Virus record (IMG/VR): IMGVR_UViG_3300028840_000888
Span: 1 to 64,000 of that record
Source: a virus
Reading direction: 5' to 3' (one strand)
DNA length: 64,000 nucleotides
In this document: positions 15,647 to 24,123 of the stretch, piece after piece
Numbering within the stretch: position 1 is the first letter of the stretch
Layout of the letters: each line of letters starts with the position of its first letter
The notes under the pieces: generated by a model
What the model was told of the DNA's origin: nothing
What the model saw: only the letters and a program-made list of their open reading frames with translations
The model's database searches: none
Made by a program: the position numbers and the translations under genes

Positions 15647-16753
15647 CTAAACAATAACTCCGGGCGTATTCACTGACACACTACGCCCCAACTGCGGCGC
15701 GAAAACATTGCGCACAAATACGCCAACTGATTCGCCCTTGACGAAGCCGCCGCGAATCGCCACGCCGCCACAGGTCTCCGGGATGCTGTCAACGTAAGGC
15801 ACAACATCAGGATTGGGCCCGGACACCCCGATCACTGCACCGGCTCCCAGGTAACGCGATAAAATATCCGGGCTTGGCGTATCGGACGCAAAGAGTAGCG
15901 TTGATCCATCAAGATAGATACTATCTTGATCCGCGACTGCCTGTGTTGTGTAGGCTCCCCACGCATTAGCCGTTTCATGAAGCAGTTCTGTCGAGAAGTC
16001 GTATACCTTCTGTGTCAAGGCATCCTCAAAAACCATCGAATCAGGGCGAAGCGGCCTAACGCCTGCCTGCAATAACAGTGTGCTGGCGTCAAAGTTTACC
16101 CGGTACAAATCATCCCCGGCTATCCCGCCACGGCAATAGAAGAAGGTCGGTGCATAACTATTGATGAAGACCCACGCGGCGTAACGAGTTGCGCTAAAGC
16201 TGGCTGTCGGCGTCCACGTCGCCGCACTGTCAGTACTCACGAATACTGTCGAGCGCCCAGGGATGCGCCAGCCTGACGAACATGCTACATTGCCATTATT
16301 GGCAACGATATTTCCGATCACCGAATGGCGCCCGGTAGCCTCCACCACATAAGCCGCCCACGTCCCGCCTTGATCTCCGCTACGCAGGGCATAGAGCGGA
16401 ACCGTGGAGGCTAATGATTCAACTGTGAAAAGTGCGTACACATCGCCATTGACCTGATCCACGCCGATGTCAATGATGGTGCTGTTGGGATCAGCCTCAC
16501 CGGTAAGCACGCGGGCCTGAGCAGTTGTTAGGATAGGAGACCACGCGCCGGTGGTGCGTGTAGAGATTACGCGAGTAGCAAGTGCCGCACCGTCAAGACA
16601 ATACTGGCGCAGGTTGTCGTCTTCCGGCGCGATTTCGATAATGTTGGTGCTACCCAGGCCGCCATTAGCCGCTGCCCACGCTTGCGGGGCAGTTAGCGAA
16701 TCAGTGGCATATACTCCTAGTAGTCCCGTTCCGATTATGTATTGTGTTGTCAT
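15647..16753 (-). CDS. BNR/sialidase-like beta-propeller tail protein
   Basis: 368 residues, ATG 16753. Asp-box style repeats are visible (RSGDQGGTWA, VSTDSAATWTP), with spacing of ~40-50 residues as in BNR/sialidase propellers. It is not possible to see sialidase catalytic residues, so a carbohydrate-binding tailspike is the safer reading. It follows a promoter/terminator region at 16755-16873, and no strong ribosome site is visible. Confidence 0.65.
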   Translation of the reverse strand: MTTQYIIGTGLLGVYATDSLTAPQAWAAANGGLGSTNIIEIAPEDDNLRQYCLDGAALATRVISTRTTGAWSPILTTAQARVLTGEADPNSTIIDIGVDQVNGDVYALFTVESLASTVPLYALRSGDQGGTWAAYVVEATGRHSVIGNIVANNGNVACSSGWRIPGRSTVFVSTDSAATWTPTASFSATRYAAWVFINSYAPTFFYCRGGIAGDDLYRVNFDASTLLLQAGVRPLRPDSMVFEDALTQKVYDFSTELLHETANAWGAYTTQAVADQDSIYLDGSTLLFASDTPSPDILSRYLGAGAVIGVSGPNPDVVPYVDSIPETCGGVAIRGGFVKGESVGVFVRNVFAPQLGRSVSVNTPGVIV

Positions 16754-16754
16754 G

Positions 16755-16783
16755 TTGTGCTTTCCGATACTCTATGGTATAAT
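16755..16783 (+). promoter_or_regulatory. Plus-strand promoter inside the late operon
   Basis: TTGTGC (16755-16760), 17-bp spacer, TATAAT (16778-16783), facing against the surrounding genes. With the terminator at 16824-16873 it could make an RNA of about 85 bases. Confidence 0.5.
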
Positions 16784-16823
16784 TTCATTATCGCTGGGCC
16801 CATTGGGCTTTTGCTTATATTCT

Positions 16824-16873
16824 GAAAAAAACCTACTCCGTATGGGCTGCCACCCAGGATGTGGGTTTTTTTC
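16824..16873. terminator. Bidirectional terminator between tail genes
   Basis: GAAAAAAACC (16824-16833) pairs with GGTTTTTTTC (16864-16873), with a smaller CCCA/TGGG stem inside. Seven T residues end it in both directions. On the minus strand it lies just after the 16879-18015 gene, so the last two fibre genes may be expressed at a lower level. Confidence 0.7.
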
Positions 16874-16878
16874 ATGCC

Positions 16879-18015
16879 TCACCCACTTGCCCACCCCGCT
16901 AAAAGCTCGGACTCCTCAAAGGCCGCCGTCTTCAAGGTGACATTGCCCTCCTGACTTACTTCTACCTCCTCAACCAGAATGTCCCGGATGTCCTCATAGA
17001 TGGTCGCGCCGTCCAACGGCACCCCACCGACCGGATACCGCATGTCACGATAGATGCCGGGCTGTAGCAACCACGGGTTAACGGTCTGGTTTGCGCCAAT
17101 GCGTTGGAAGATGCCGCCGGGTAGGATGTAGTATTGCGGCGTAGTATCAAGCGGTGCATAGACTACACCGCGCCCCGGTATCACCTTGAGAGTGTAGACG
17201 CTTGTACCGTCACCCAATGCGGTCATGTCCTGTAGCACATCCCAAGCCCGCGCGGCCTCACCCAGGGTACGCTTGACCTGCAAGGCGTTGGTAGTGATTT
17301 GCGTTGAGCTAAGGAACTCACAATCGGTAGTCACAATGCTATCAATCCAGGCTGACACGTTGCCGGTAGCATCATCGTTGGTAGTGACATGCTTCCATTG
17401 GGCGGTGAAGATGTAGCCGCAGAGTTGTACGGCTACAATAGCATTACGGGCGCCCATGATCTGACCTTGCGCCTTGTCGTCGGCCCCGTCAAGATTGATA
17501 CTGATCGGCACGCTCGGCGCATTGGCGTATAGCTCAAGATAGCGGTCGCGGCGGCTATTGGCTACCGCTGCGGCATACTCGCCCTCGCCGGGCGATAGTA
17601 TCTCCTCATACTGACCATAGCGTTTGATACTTTCGGCATCTGTGGCGGCTGCTGTAGTCTGTGGGTTGCTGCTAGTATCCGTGTAGTTTGCCTTGACATG
17701 GTTTGCGAATGTCTCAAACCCACGCCGCCTGCGTACCCCGGCAACTTCAAGCTCAAGGGCGTATGCCATCGCCTCATAACTGATGGCAGCCCCGGCGCGC
17801 TCCTCGATGTGATAGCCAAGCCAGTTGTAGTACACTTCCTGAGCCTCGGACTCCGGCAACATCATATCGAATGAGCCTTCCCAAAAGCCGCCTTGTAAGC
17901 GGATCGAGCGCCGATAGTTGCGCGCCAGTGGCATTAGGTCGCGTACAAAGGCATTATTCTGTAGCACAGAAGAAAATGCACTCAAGCTATAGTTGGGCTG
18001 ACTAAAATTTACCAT
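16879..18015 (-). CDS. Tail tip/hub protein
   Basis: 378 residues, ATG 18015. Mixed beta-rich sequence without recognisable enzymatic motifs. Gene order (tape measure, tail components, this gene, fibres) places it at the distal tail. It may correspond to the hub or tail-associated protein of siphoviruses, but no direct sequence signature is seen. Confidence 0.6.
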   Translation of the reverse strand: MVNFSQPNYSLSAFSSVLQNNAFVRDLMPLARNYRRSIRLQGGFWEGSFDMMLPESEAQEVYYNWLGYHIEERAGAAISYEAMAYALELEVAGVRRRRGFETFANHVKANYTDTSSNPQTTAAATDAESIKRYGQYEEILSPGEGEYAAAVANSRRDRYLELYANAPSVPISINLDGADDKAQGQIMGARNAIVAVQLCGYIFTAQWKHVTTNDDATGNVSAWIDSIVTTDCEFLSSTQITTNALQVKRTLGEAARAWDVLQDMTALGDGTSVYTLKVIPGRGVVYAPLDTTPQYYILPGGIFQRIGANQTVNPWLLQPGIYRDMRYPVGGVPLDGATIYEDIRDILVEEVEVSQEGNVTLKTAAFEESELLAGWASG

Positions 18016-18024
18016 GATAATCTA

Positions 18025-19491
18025 TTAGGTATCCCGATAGCTCATCCACCGTGGCACATAACTCATTGTACCCGTGATCGTGTCACCTAGTACGCTCCCG
18101 GCGGCGCGCTGGGCAGCCATCACCACAACACCGTCACCCTCAGGCAGATACCAGGTGCGTGGCGAGAAGTCGCCGTATTGCGCCGGTACGCTGGCGCCCT
18201 CAAGGGTAACGGCGAGTAGGGTATCATCAGGGCGCGTGTAGATAGCCAGCAGGTCATCCACATACGCGCCTTGCTCTATGGCGGTATTGTCGATGCGGAT
18301 CATGTGATCTGAGGGTATGAAGATGAAGGTATCACAATCGAATTTGTCAGTTGCGGCGGTTCCCGTGATGTGCTCGGCCCACATCTGCATACGGAAGTAG
18401 CTACTTTCAATTCCATAAGCGCCTATTTCCGGGAAGGTGCCGTACTCGGGTATCTGAATCTCGCCAAGCTCATACAAATGCCATGCGCTATCCGATATGT
18501 AGACATCCTGGGATGGCTGTAGCCTGGTTGAGCCGGCGGCAACAGAGGAGCCATAGCGTAACTGCGCTCGCACGGTTGCCCCGGCAGTAACTTTGGCGCG
18601 CATCAATACTGAATAACGGCCTATCATGTGCTGTGAGTAGACAAGCCCAATGTCACCGAAGCGAGTGTCAAAGCGGATGCCGAAAGTTGCGAGGACATTG
18701 AATGGAACCTCGACCTTGTTCCCACTGCTCGCCGTTGCATCGGCCTGCACGATGGCGCCGGAATACAAGGCCCCACTAGCCAGAGCAGCATTTTCGCACT
18801 CGTGACGCGCATTGAAGGATGCCGTACCGGCGTACTCCTCGCGTATACCTATCCAGGCCCTAGTGAGTGCTGTGGTTGAGTTCGTCCCGAATATCGAATA
18901 GGCCAGGCGTGCGCGGGCGGTTCCGGGTACATTCGTGTATGTGAATGATGTGCCGATAGCATCAGCCCCGGCGCCGCCGCTGACGGTCGGTAGATCGTCG
19001 GGTACATCCTCGTAGTAGCTTTCCCAAAATGGGTGGCGGTCGAGGGACATGGCCGCGACTAGCACGGCACTCGGTGCGCCATCAAGGAAGAAGTTCGCGC
19101 CGTTGCGCGGCGGGAAGGCACACATGGCGCGGTAGATCAGGCTACGCTTTTCGCTTTCATCATCCGTCTTGACCTTGAGCCATGTGTAATCCGGGCGTGA
19201 CGGGTCTACATTGGAGCGCAGCGCCTTATTGAAAAATGCCTCAAGCGCCGTCTGGATGCCGTGAACATTGGCCTCGGTATCTTTAGTAACGATAGAGAAT
19301 GATTCCGAGTGCGGTGTATAGTGTGAGAAGGAGACTTGCGCGCCGAACTCAACATGGCGGAAGTCACCTTCCGGCCACGGGTTAGCGGGCGTCCACATTT
19401 TTTCTATGATCTCATAGTCACCATCCCATAGATCATAGGTTAATGGCCCACCGTTTATTGAGTCACTGTGTAGCTCGAACTCAACGGCCAT
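18025..19491 (-). CDS. Tail protein with distal-tail-like N-terminus and sugar-binding-like domain
   Basis: 488 residues. The start (VEFELHSDSINGGPLTYDL, then a FSIVTKDTEANVHGIQTALEAFF segment) is reminiscent of Dit-like tail proteins. The central part (residues ~170-360) has the alternating strands of a jelly-roll, possibly a carbohydrate-binding insertion. The last ~90 residues contain RIDNTAIEQGAYVDDLLAIY, close to Dit C-terminal strands. Overlaps the upstream small gene by 11 bases. Confidence 0.6.
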   Translation of the reverse strand: MAVEFELHSDSINGGPLTYDLWDGDYEIIEKMWTPANPWPEGDFRHVEFGAQVSFSHYTPHSESFSIVTKDTEANVHGIQTALEAFFNKALRSNVDPSRPDYTWLKVKTDDESEKRSLIYRAMCAFPPRNGANFFLDGAPSAVLVAAMSLDRHPFWESYYEDVPDDLPTVSGGAGADAIGTSFTYTNVPGTARARLAYSIFGTNSTTALTRAWIGIREEYAGTASFNARHECENAALASGALYSGAIVQADATASSGNKVEVPFNVLATFGIRFDTRFGDIGLVYSQHMIGRYSVLMRAKVTAGATVRAQLRYGSSVAAGSTRLQPSQDVYISDSAWHLYELGEIQIPEYGTFPEIGAYGIESSYFRMQMWAEHITGTAATDKFDCDTFIFIPSDHMIRIDNTAIEQGAYVDDLLAIYTRPDDTLLAVTLEGASVPAQYGDFSPRTWYLPEGDGVVVMAAQRAAGSVLGDTITGTMSYVPRWMSYRDT

Positions 19492-19672
19492 TTAATTTAA
19501 TCACCGCGTGGGCAACTATACGCCCATCTATTATCTGAGGTATCGCCGTTAGTATACACCCGTGCTTTTCGAGCACCTGATCAATTTCTAGCTTGCAGTG
19601 CGCCAGGATCATGGCGCGCGTTTCTTCAATTACCTGCTGTGGAGTTTTGGTGACAACTTCCTGCTCGTCCAT
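19481..19672 (-). CDS. Small hypothetical protein in tail operon
   Basis: 63 residues. Helical N-terminus (TPQQVIEETRAMILAHCKLEIDQVLEKHG) and a short beta C-terminus. Overlaps the start of the Dit-like gene by 11 bases and shares the stop/start base with the upstream gene. Small chaperone-like role possible but unsupported. Confidence 0.65.
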   Translation of the reverse strand: MDEQEVVTKTPQQVIEETRAMILAHCKLEIDQVLEKHGCILTAIPQIIDGRIVAHAVIKLNGR

Positions 19673-20037
19673 TATACTGCGCTCCTTACCCGGTTAATCG
19701 TGGGCATGTAGTCGCCTTCTGCCGGTGTGCCGTTGGTGAGAAGCGTTTGAATCTGTGAAATAAGATTGAGCGCATTGAACATATCATCGGCAGTAAAACC
19801 GAGCGCACTCACATCACCATCAGTAAAGGCGTCAGCCTGCCCTTGTCCATATTCCTTCGCATTGACTACATCCAAAGTATCATCCAGTGAACCAAGTCGC
19901 GTTACGAGTGTCTGTACATCTCCTGCCAAAGCCGCTTTATTCAACATCGCATAAGCCTCCTTTTGTGTTAGGTTAGTAAATTTTTGAATCCCATCGAAAT
20001 ATATCCATGATCCGTTGCTTGCCTGGTATACTTTCAT
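19672..20037 (-). CDS. Hypothetical tail-region protein
   Basis: 121 residues, GGAGGCAAC before ATG 20037. Helical with a hydrophobic LTQKEAYAMLNKAAL segment. Located between the large fibre gene and a small protein. Possibly a fibre accessory or attachment protein. Confidence 0.65.
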   Translation of the reverse strand: MKVYQASNGSWIYFDGIQKFTNLTQKEAYAMLNKAALAGDVQTLVTRLGSLDDTLDVVNAKEYGQGQADAFTDGDVSALGFTADDMFNALNLISQIQTLLTNGTPAEGDYMPTINRVRSAV

Positions 20038-20045
20038 GTTGCCTC

Positions 20046-22376
20046 CTATGGTTCCGTGGCGAGTATTTGTACCGCGCCCGTGTTAAAACGCACGGCCAAT
20101 TGCGTCTTACCTGCTCCATTATCAACAGCGTATAGTATGGCGCCATTAGCCGCCGGTGCGCCAGGAGCGGTCATTTCAGCGAATGTCATGGCGCCTGCAC
20201 CTATATCTATTCGTGATGCTGGCGCAGCAACGCTAAAACCAACCTGTCCGCTAGTGTCAAGATGCACTTGATCTGCGTTTCCACTTGTAAAAATCACTAT
20301 CGGGCGCAGTGTACCCGTTCCCGTTGCTGCGGTATATAATTGGTATTCGCTGTCGCCTTCGTCCCATCCGAACGCGCCGCGTTCGCTGTTGGTTAGGTCG
20401 TCCGGATCACCAACACCCCATGCCTGAAATCCTACATCGTCTGTACCGTCCCCATCGGATGTGTATAGCTCGAGTTGTGTGCGCTTTGCTGATATATTAT
20501 TCATTATGTAAATGCCGCCCAGTGTACCACGCGCACCCAGGCCGTAATCTACATTGCTCGAATCAAAGATAAATCTTGCTGTATTGTCATTGTAGAAAAT
20601 AACGAAATTTTCTGTATTCGCAGTAAACACGGTATCATAGGAGCGGAACCACAAATTTTCCCATACAGTGCCGTCACGGTCAAATGATTGGAAAATTGAA
20701 GCGCCCGGACCGCCTGTATTAGAGTTATTCACTGGGTCAGCATCGGTTCCAAAGCGTATCTCGAATCCGACATCCGCTGTCGGATATACGAAACTGGCGT
20801 CATTTGTTCCCGTAACTCTGAAAATGCCGGCTTTTACCTCAAGCAGTGCTTCGGGCGTATTTGTGTTTATTCCCACATTTGAACTCATGATATATGAAAA
20901 ATCTGTCGCACCGCTGCTATTAAAGCCCATGCGCGCAGTTGCCGCGCCATTCCCTATGTATCCAGCATCAGGCAGGGCAATGGTATTATCTGCGGCAATC
21001 GGCGCAACGCCTATACCAAGACGCGCTAGTCGTAGATCACCATTCGCGCCGGATTGTAGCGGCGTTGACACATTGGTCTGTCCATCTGCTGTTGTGGGGC
21101 CTAAGAGTTGCCATACTGCGGCGGTAGCAGTGTCATCAGTGCAGATGAAGTACTCACCGCTGGTCGTGTTCAGCCAGAAATAGCCGGTCAGGAATACACC
21201 ATTTCCGCCGCTATTAGCTATGTCGTCATTGGCATCCGGGTCGCCCGCATCCTCGAAGACAATGGGCTGGAAGCCTACATGCCCGGATGGGGAAAAGGCC
21301 AGGTCGCCAAGCTGCGCATGGCTTCCGGGGCTCCCGGTGCTTGAGAATTTGAAGCCGCGAAAGTCCACGTAGTTGTCGCCCTCGTCGGTAGTGCGTACAC
21401 GACAATTGGGCGTATTTGCGTACCCGCCATTCGTCTGGTAGATCACACTCCCGATAGGCGTAAACTCTGCTCCAGGTAAACCCGCGGTTACAATTGCGTT
21501 AATTTCCGTCGCTGCCCCTTCACGGGCTGCGTTGATATTGGTATACTCGACCTCACCCTGTACTGCAATGACTGGCTGATCCGGGTCGGTGGTAGCAAAG
21601 TAATGCATGAGAATGAAGTCGTTATTCGTACTCACCTCAGTCAGCACCCAATTGCCACCGCTGAACTCATTGAATGGTACACGACCATTTGCCCCCACAT
21701 AGCCCGATCCGTCCCCGGAATAGATCATGGGGAAGTTGTTAGCTGTGCGCCGCCGCCATACGCCGGTCGCGCCGGATTTGTAGAATACCGAAATCTGCGC
21801 CGGGGCGGTGTCGGCTACGTTGTCCGATTCAATGTCCTCGTCGCGGATCTGCCCGGCGGTGTAGCCGAACTGCGCATGAGTTTCCAGGCTGCCGTCACCG
21901 ATTGTAAAGCCGTCCAGGGCCAGGCCCGTTACCCATTGCGTACCCAGTACCAGGTGCAGGTGTGCATGAGTCTCGGCACTCATTACGCGCCCGTGACGTT
22001 CATCGGCTACTAGTAGGGCGGCGTTATTGTCAGCATCCCAGTACACAATGGATACGAGTGCTTGTATGTAAATGAAGTCAATATCAAATACGGCAGTCTC
22101 TTGTAGTACGGCATCTTCATCGTAATAGATGTAATGCAGACCCTCAACGTCTGAGATGGTCACCGTTTCGGCTGCAGCCTTCGTCACCTCGCGGCCCTGA
22201 TACCAGTAGGTAAAGGATGCGCCTACCGGCGCGATGGTGAAGACATTGCCGGCCACGCTGATAGTTGAGTCTGTGCGGTCGCGCGGAAAGCCGGTCAGGT
22301 CGGGCAGTGTGCGCCCGATAAAGCGCCTAACTGATTTGTTGGGCGGGTTGCCTATCAAGCTCATTTTATTCTGCAT
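20046..22376 (-). CDS. Large tail fibre/adhesin
   Basis: 776 residues from ATG 22376, which has AGGAGG five bases upstream; the longer frame from 22409 lacks a site. The N-terminal ~170 residues look like a virion-attachment domain. The middle has glycine- and asparagine-rich beta repeats (GINTNTPEALLEV; IALPDAGYIGNG) typical of trimeric fibres. The C-terminus ends in GAILYAVDNGAGKTQLAVRF, a pattern often found at fibre tips. No intramolecular chaperone Ser-Asp pair was recognised. Receptor binding is the probable job. Confidence 0.75.
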   Translation of the reverse strand: MQNKMSLIGNPPNKSVRRFIGRTLPDLTGFPRDRTDSTISVAGNVFTIAPVGASFTYWYQGREVTKAAAETVTISDVEGLHYIYYDEDAVLQETAVFDIDFIYIQALVSIVYWDADNNAALLVADERHGRVMSAETHAHLHLVLGTQWVTGLALDGFTIGDGSLETHAQFGYTAGQIRDEDIESDNVADTAPAQISVFYKSGATGVWRRRTANNFPMIYSGDGSGYVGANGRVPFNEFSGGNWVLTEVSTNNDFILMHYFATTDPDQPVIAVQGEVEYTNINAAREGAATEINAIVTAGLPGAEFTPIGSVIYQTNGGYANTPNCRVRTTDEGDNYVDFRGFKFSSTGSPGSHAQLGDLAFSPSGHVGFQPIVFEDAGDPDANDDIANSGGNGVFLTGYFWLNTTSGEYFICTDDTATAAVWQLLGPTTADGQTNVSTPLQSGANGDLRLARLGIGVAPIAADNTIALPDAGYIGNGAATARMGFNSSGATDFSYIMSSNVGINTNTPEALLEVKAGIFRVTGTNDASFVYPTADVGFEIRFGTDADPVNNSNTGGPGASIFQSFDRDGTVWENLWFRSYDTVFTANTENFVIFYNDNTARFIFDSSNVDYGLGARGTLGGIYIMNNISAKRTQLELYTSDGDGTDDVGFQAWGVGDPDDLTNSERGAFGWDEGDSEYQLYTAATGTGTLRPIVIFTSGNADQVHLDTSGQVGFSVAAPASRIDIGAGAMTFAEMTAPGAPAANGAILYAVDNGAGKTQLAVRFNTGAVQILATEP

Positions 22377-22384
22377 GATACCTC

Positions 22385-22858
22385 CTATAGTGAGGCGCGT
22401 AGCGGCCACACGATAATAATACTATTGGTGGCGGTCTCACGGATGAAGCGGGCTGCGGTTGCCATGTCTACTGTCCATAATGTTTCGTCACCATCTTCAA
22501 GCAGCACGAAGTTACCGCCCGCCGTCGGGTTCGTGCCGTCAATCGTTACGCGGCAATCAGCCGTCTGCACCTGCAACTGCACATGCGTTGTGTTCGCGGG
22601 CAGAGCGGCCATGATAGTGATGGCATTGGTGACGGTGACAACCTGCTGTAAGCCGTTGGGCACATAGACGGAAGTGTCAACGTGTTGCGGAGTAGTCGCG
22701 CCGCCGCCGAGGGCCGCGAGGATGTTTTGTAGGGCCGTTAGTCCATCACCGCCGAGTCCGCGCACAATCGCATAGGTGTTGCCGCTTAGCAATTCGTAGC
22801 GTGTCGCGGCGTTGGCATTTACATTCTCAATACTGGTATTGTTCCTAATGTCTGGCAT
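22385..22858 (-). CDS. Structural protein next to fibre gene
   Basis: 157 residues from ATG 22858 (GGGAGGGAAAAC upstream). Beta-rich with TTHVQLQVQTADCRVTIDG, resembling small head- or tail-decorating beta proteins. Overlaps the 3' end of the sulfotransferase gene by 14 bases. Confidence 0.62.
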   Translation of the reverse strand: MPDIRNNTSIENVNANAATRYELLSGNTYAIVRGLGGDGLTALQNILAALGGGATTPQHVDTSVYVPNGLQQVVTVTNAITIMAALPANTTHVQLQVQTADCRVTIDGTNPTAGGNFVLLEDGDETLWTVDMATAARFIRETATNSIIIVWPLRASL

Positions 22859-23645
22859 GTTTTCCCTCCCATGTCCGCTCATCATTTAGAAAACGGGCAT
22901 ACTTAGTATTTGAAATTACCTTACTAAATTCTTTGTAGTTAGACAACCACGCACTCAACGGGTGACTATGCACGCGCTTTAGGTCGCACTTGAGTACCAA
23001 CCGGCGCACGCCCAAGAAGTCGCATGTCTTCTCGGATGCCGACCTCTTCATGCGCGCAACTGTAGGGCCTTCGCCGCCAACCATTTCGCCATAGGTCATG
23101 TGTAACACCTCAAGCCCGGATAATGCGAGGGCTTTGGCATAACGATCCTGGCGATTATCAAGCCACTGCATCATTTTGACAACGGCCTTCGGATTAACTT
23201 CTGTGGGCGTGATTGTGAGCTTGTGTTTAGTGGTATGCACCGGGTAGTAGGGGGCCTTGCCCTTGCGCACGATCTGATTGAAGACAATACTCGTGGCCTG
23301 GCGTAGTTTGTTGTCACGGGTAAGGTGGATGATGCGTGCCGGCGGCTGCATCTCCCTGATTCGCGCCCAAGCGTGTTGTTCAAAGAACTGGGTATACACG
23401 AGTTTGATCCCGCTGGCATGATAGCCCTCCTGGTGGCAAAGCATGTCGATAAGCTGTGGAACAGGTAACTTGCGGGCATAGCGTCGCCACACGCTGGCAT
23501 GGTGCACAGTCTCGGCGCGGTCACAATACACCTGCGGGTGATTGCTGAGACAGTGTGACAGGTAGGTTCCGCCGGCGCGCCGTTGCGCGCAAATCACGAA
23601 TGGTTGTGCAAGGTACTTGGTATCGTCATTGTCAACTTTCGGCAT
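22845..23645 (-). CDS. Sulfotransferase, PAPS-dependent
   Basis: 266 residues from ATG 23645 with AGGAGGAAG upstream. Residues ~16-32 read FVICAQRRAGGTYLSHC, the 5'-phosphosulfate-binding loop (R.G.T.L) of the sulfotransferase fold. RIIHLTRDN near residue 125 is the 3'-phosphate-binding strand-Arg, and HMTYGEM near residue 200 is in the usual later position of Stf0/NodH-type carbohydrate sulfotransferases. The likely substrate is a glycan. It is the last gene of a sugar-modification cassette inside the structural operon and overlaps the methyltransferase gene. Confidence 0.8.
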   Translation of the reverse strand: MPKVDNDDTKYLAQPFVICAQRRAGGTYLSHCLSNHPQVYCDRAETVHHASVWRRYARKLPVPQLIDMLCHQEGYHASGIKLVYTQFFEQHAWARIREMQPPARIIHLTRDNKLRQATSIVFNQIVRKGKAPYYPVHTTKHKLTITPTEVNPKAVVKMMQWLDNRQDRYAKALALSGLEVLHMTYGEMVGGEGPTVARMKRSASEKTCDFLGVRRLVLKCDLKRVHSHPLSAWLSNYKEFSKVISNTKYARFLNDERTWEGKHARH

Positions 23646-24120
23646 GGTCTTCCTCCTCCGGTGGGCGCTTGATGAGCTTGAAAATAATGCTGGTACGCGC
23701 CTCGCTTGAGTAGCGTTTTTCGATGATCTTCCATTTGAAGGGCGTATAGAAGTCGTACTGCTGTCCGCGCTTGGTATCCGGGTCAAGCTGATCCATTAGC
23801 TGCAAGGACGCAAACCAGCGATGTGTCATATCGGCATGTGATATTTCGGCGTTCCAGTAGGGCAGCTTGATCCACGCGAGGCCGCCCGGCTTGGTGATGC
23901 GCCACACCTCGGCCATAATTGCCAGTCGGTCAATGTGTAGGTGCTCAAGTACTGATGATGCGATGACGGTATCAAACTCTTCGTCTTCCCAGGGCCACGG
24001 CAGTACATTTAGATCATGCGCCACATCCACATGCGGCGCGTGCTTGAATAGGTCATGATTCACTGCGCCGTCACGCGGCTTCTTTCCACATCCTAAAACT
24101 AAAATTCTTGCATCATCCAT
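23632..24120 (-). CDS. SAM-dependent methyltransferase (class I)
   Basis: 162 residues. Motif I ILVLGCGKKP is at residues 6-15, followed by FDTVIASSVLEHLH (motif IV region) and VWRITKPGGLAWIKLPYWN (post-II). This is the UbiE/Methyltransf_11 layout, slightly short. In a cluster with glycosyltransferases and a sulfotransferase it may methylate a sugar. Sits 4 bases after the bifunctional glycosyltransferase gene. Confidence 0.82.
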   Translation of the reverse strand: MDDARILVLGCGKKPRDGAVNHDLFKHAPHVDVAHDLNVLPWPWEDEEFDTVIASSVLEHLHIDRLAIMAEVWRITKPGGLAWIKLPYWNAEISHADMTHRWFASLQLMDQLDPDTKRGQQYDFYTPFKWKIIEKRYSSEARTSIIFKLIKRPPEEEDHAES

Positions 24121-24123
24121 AGC

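Noticed and set aside
16791-16820. Separate terminator GCCC-ATT-GGGC plus TTTTGCTT
   Set aside because: Only 4 bp with a three-base loop; the following A/T-flanked stem is the real terminator.
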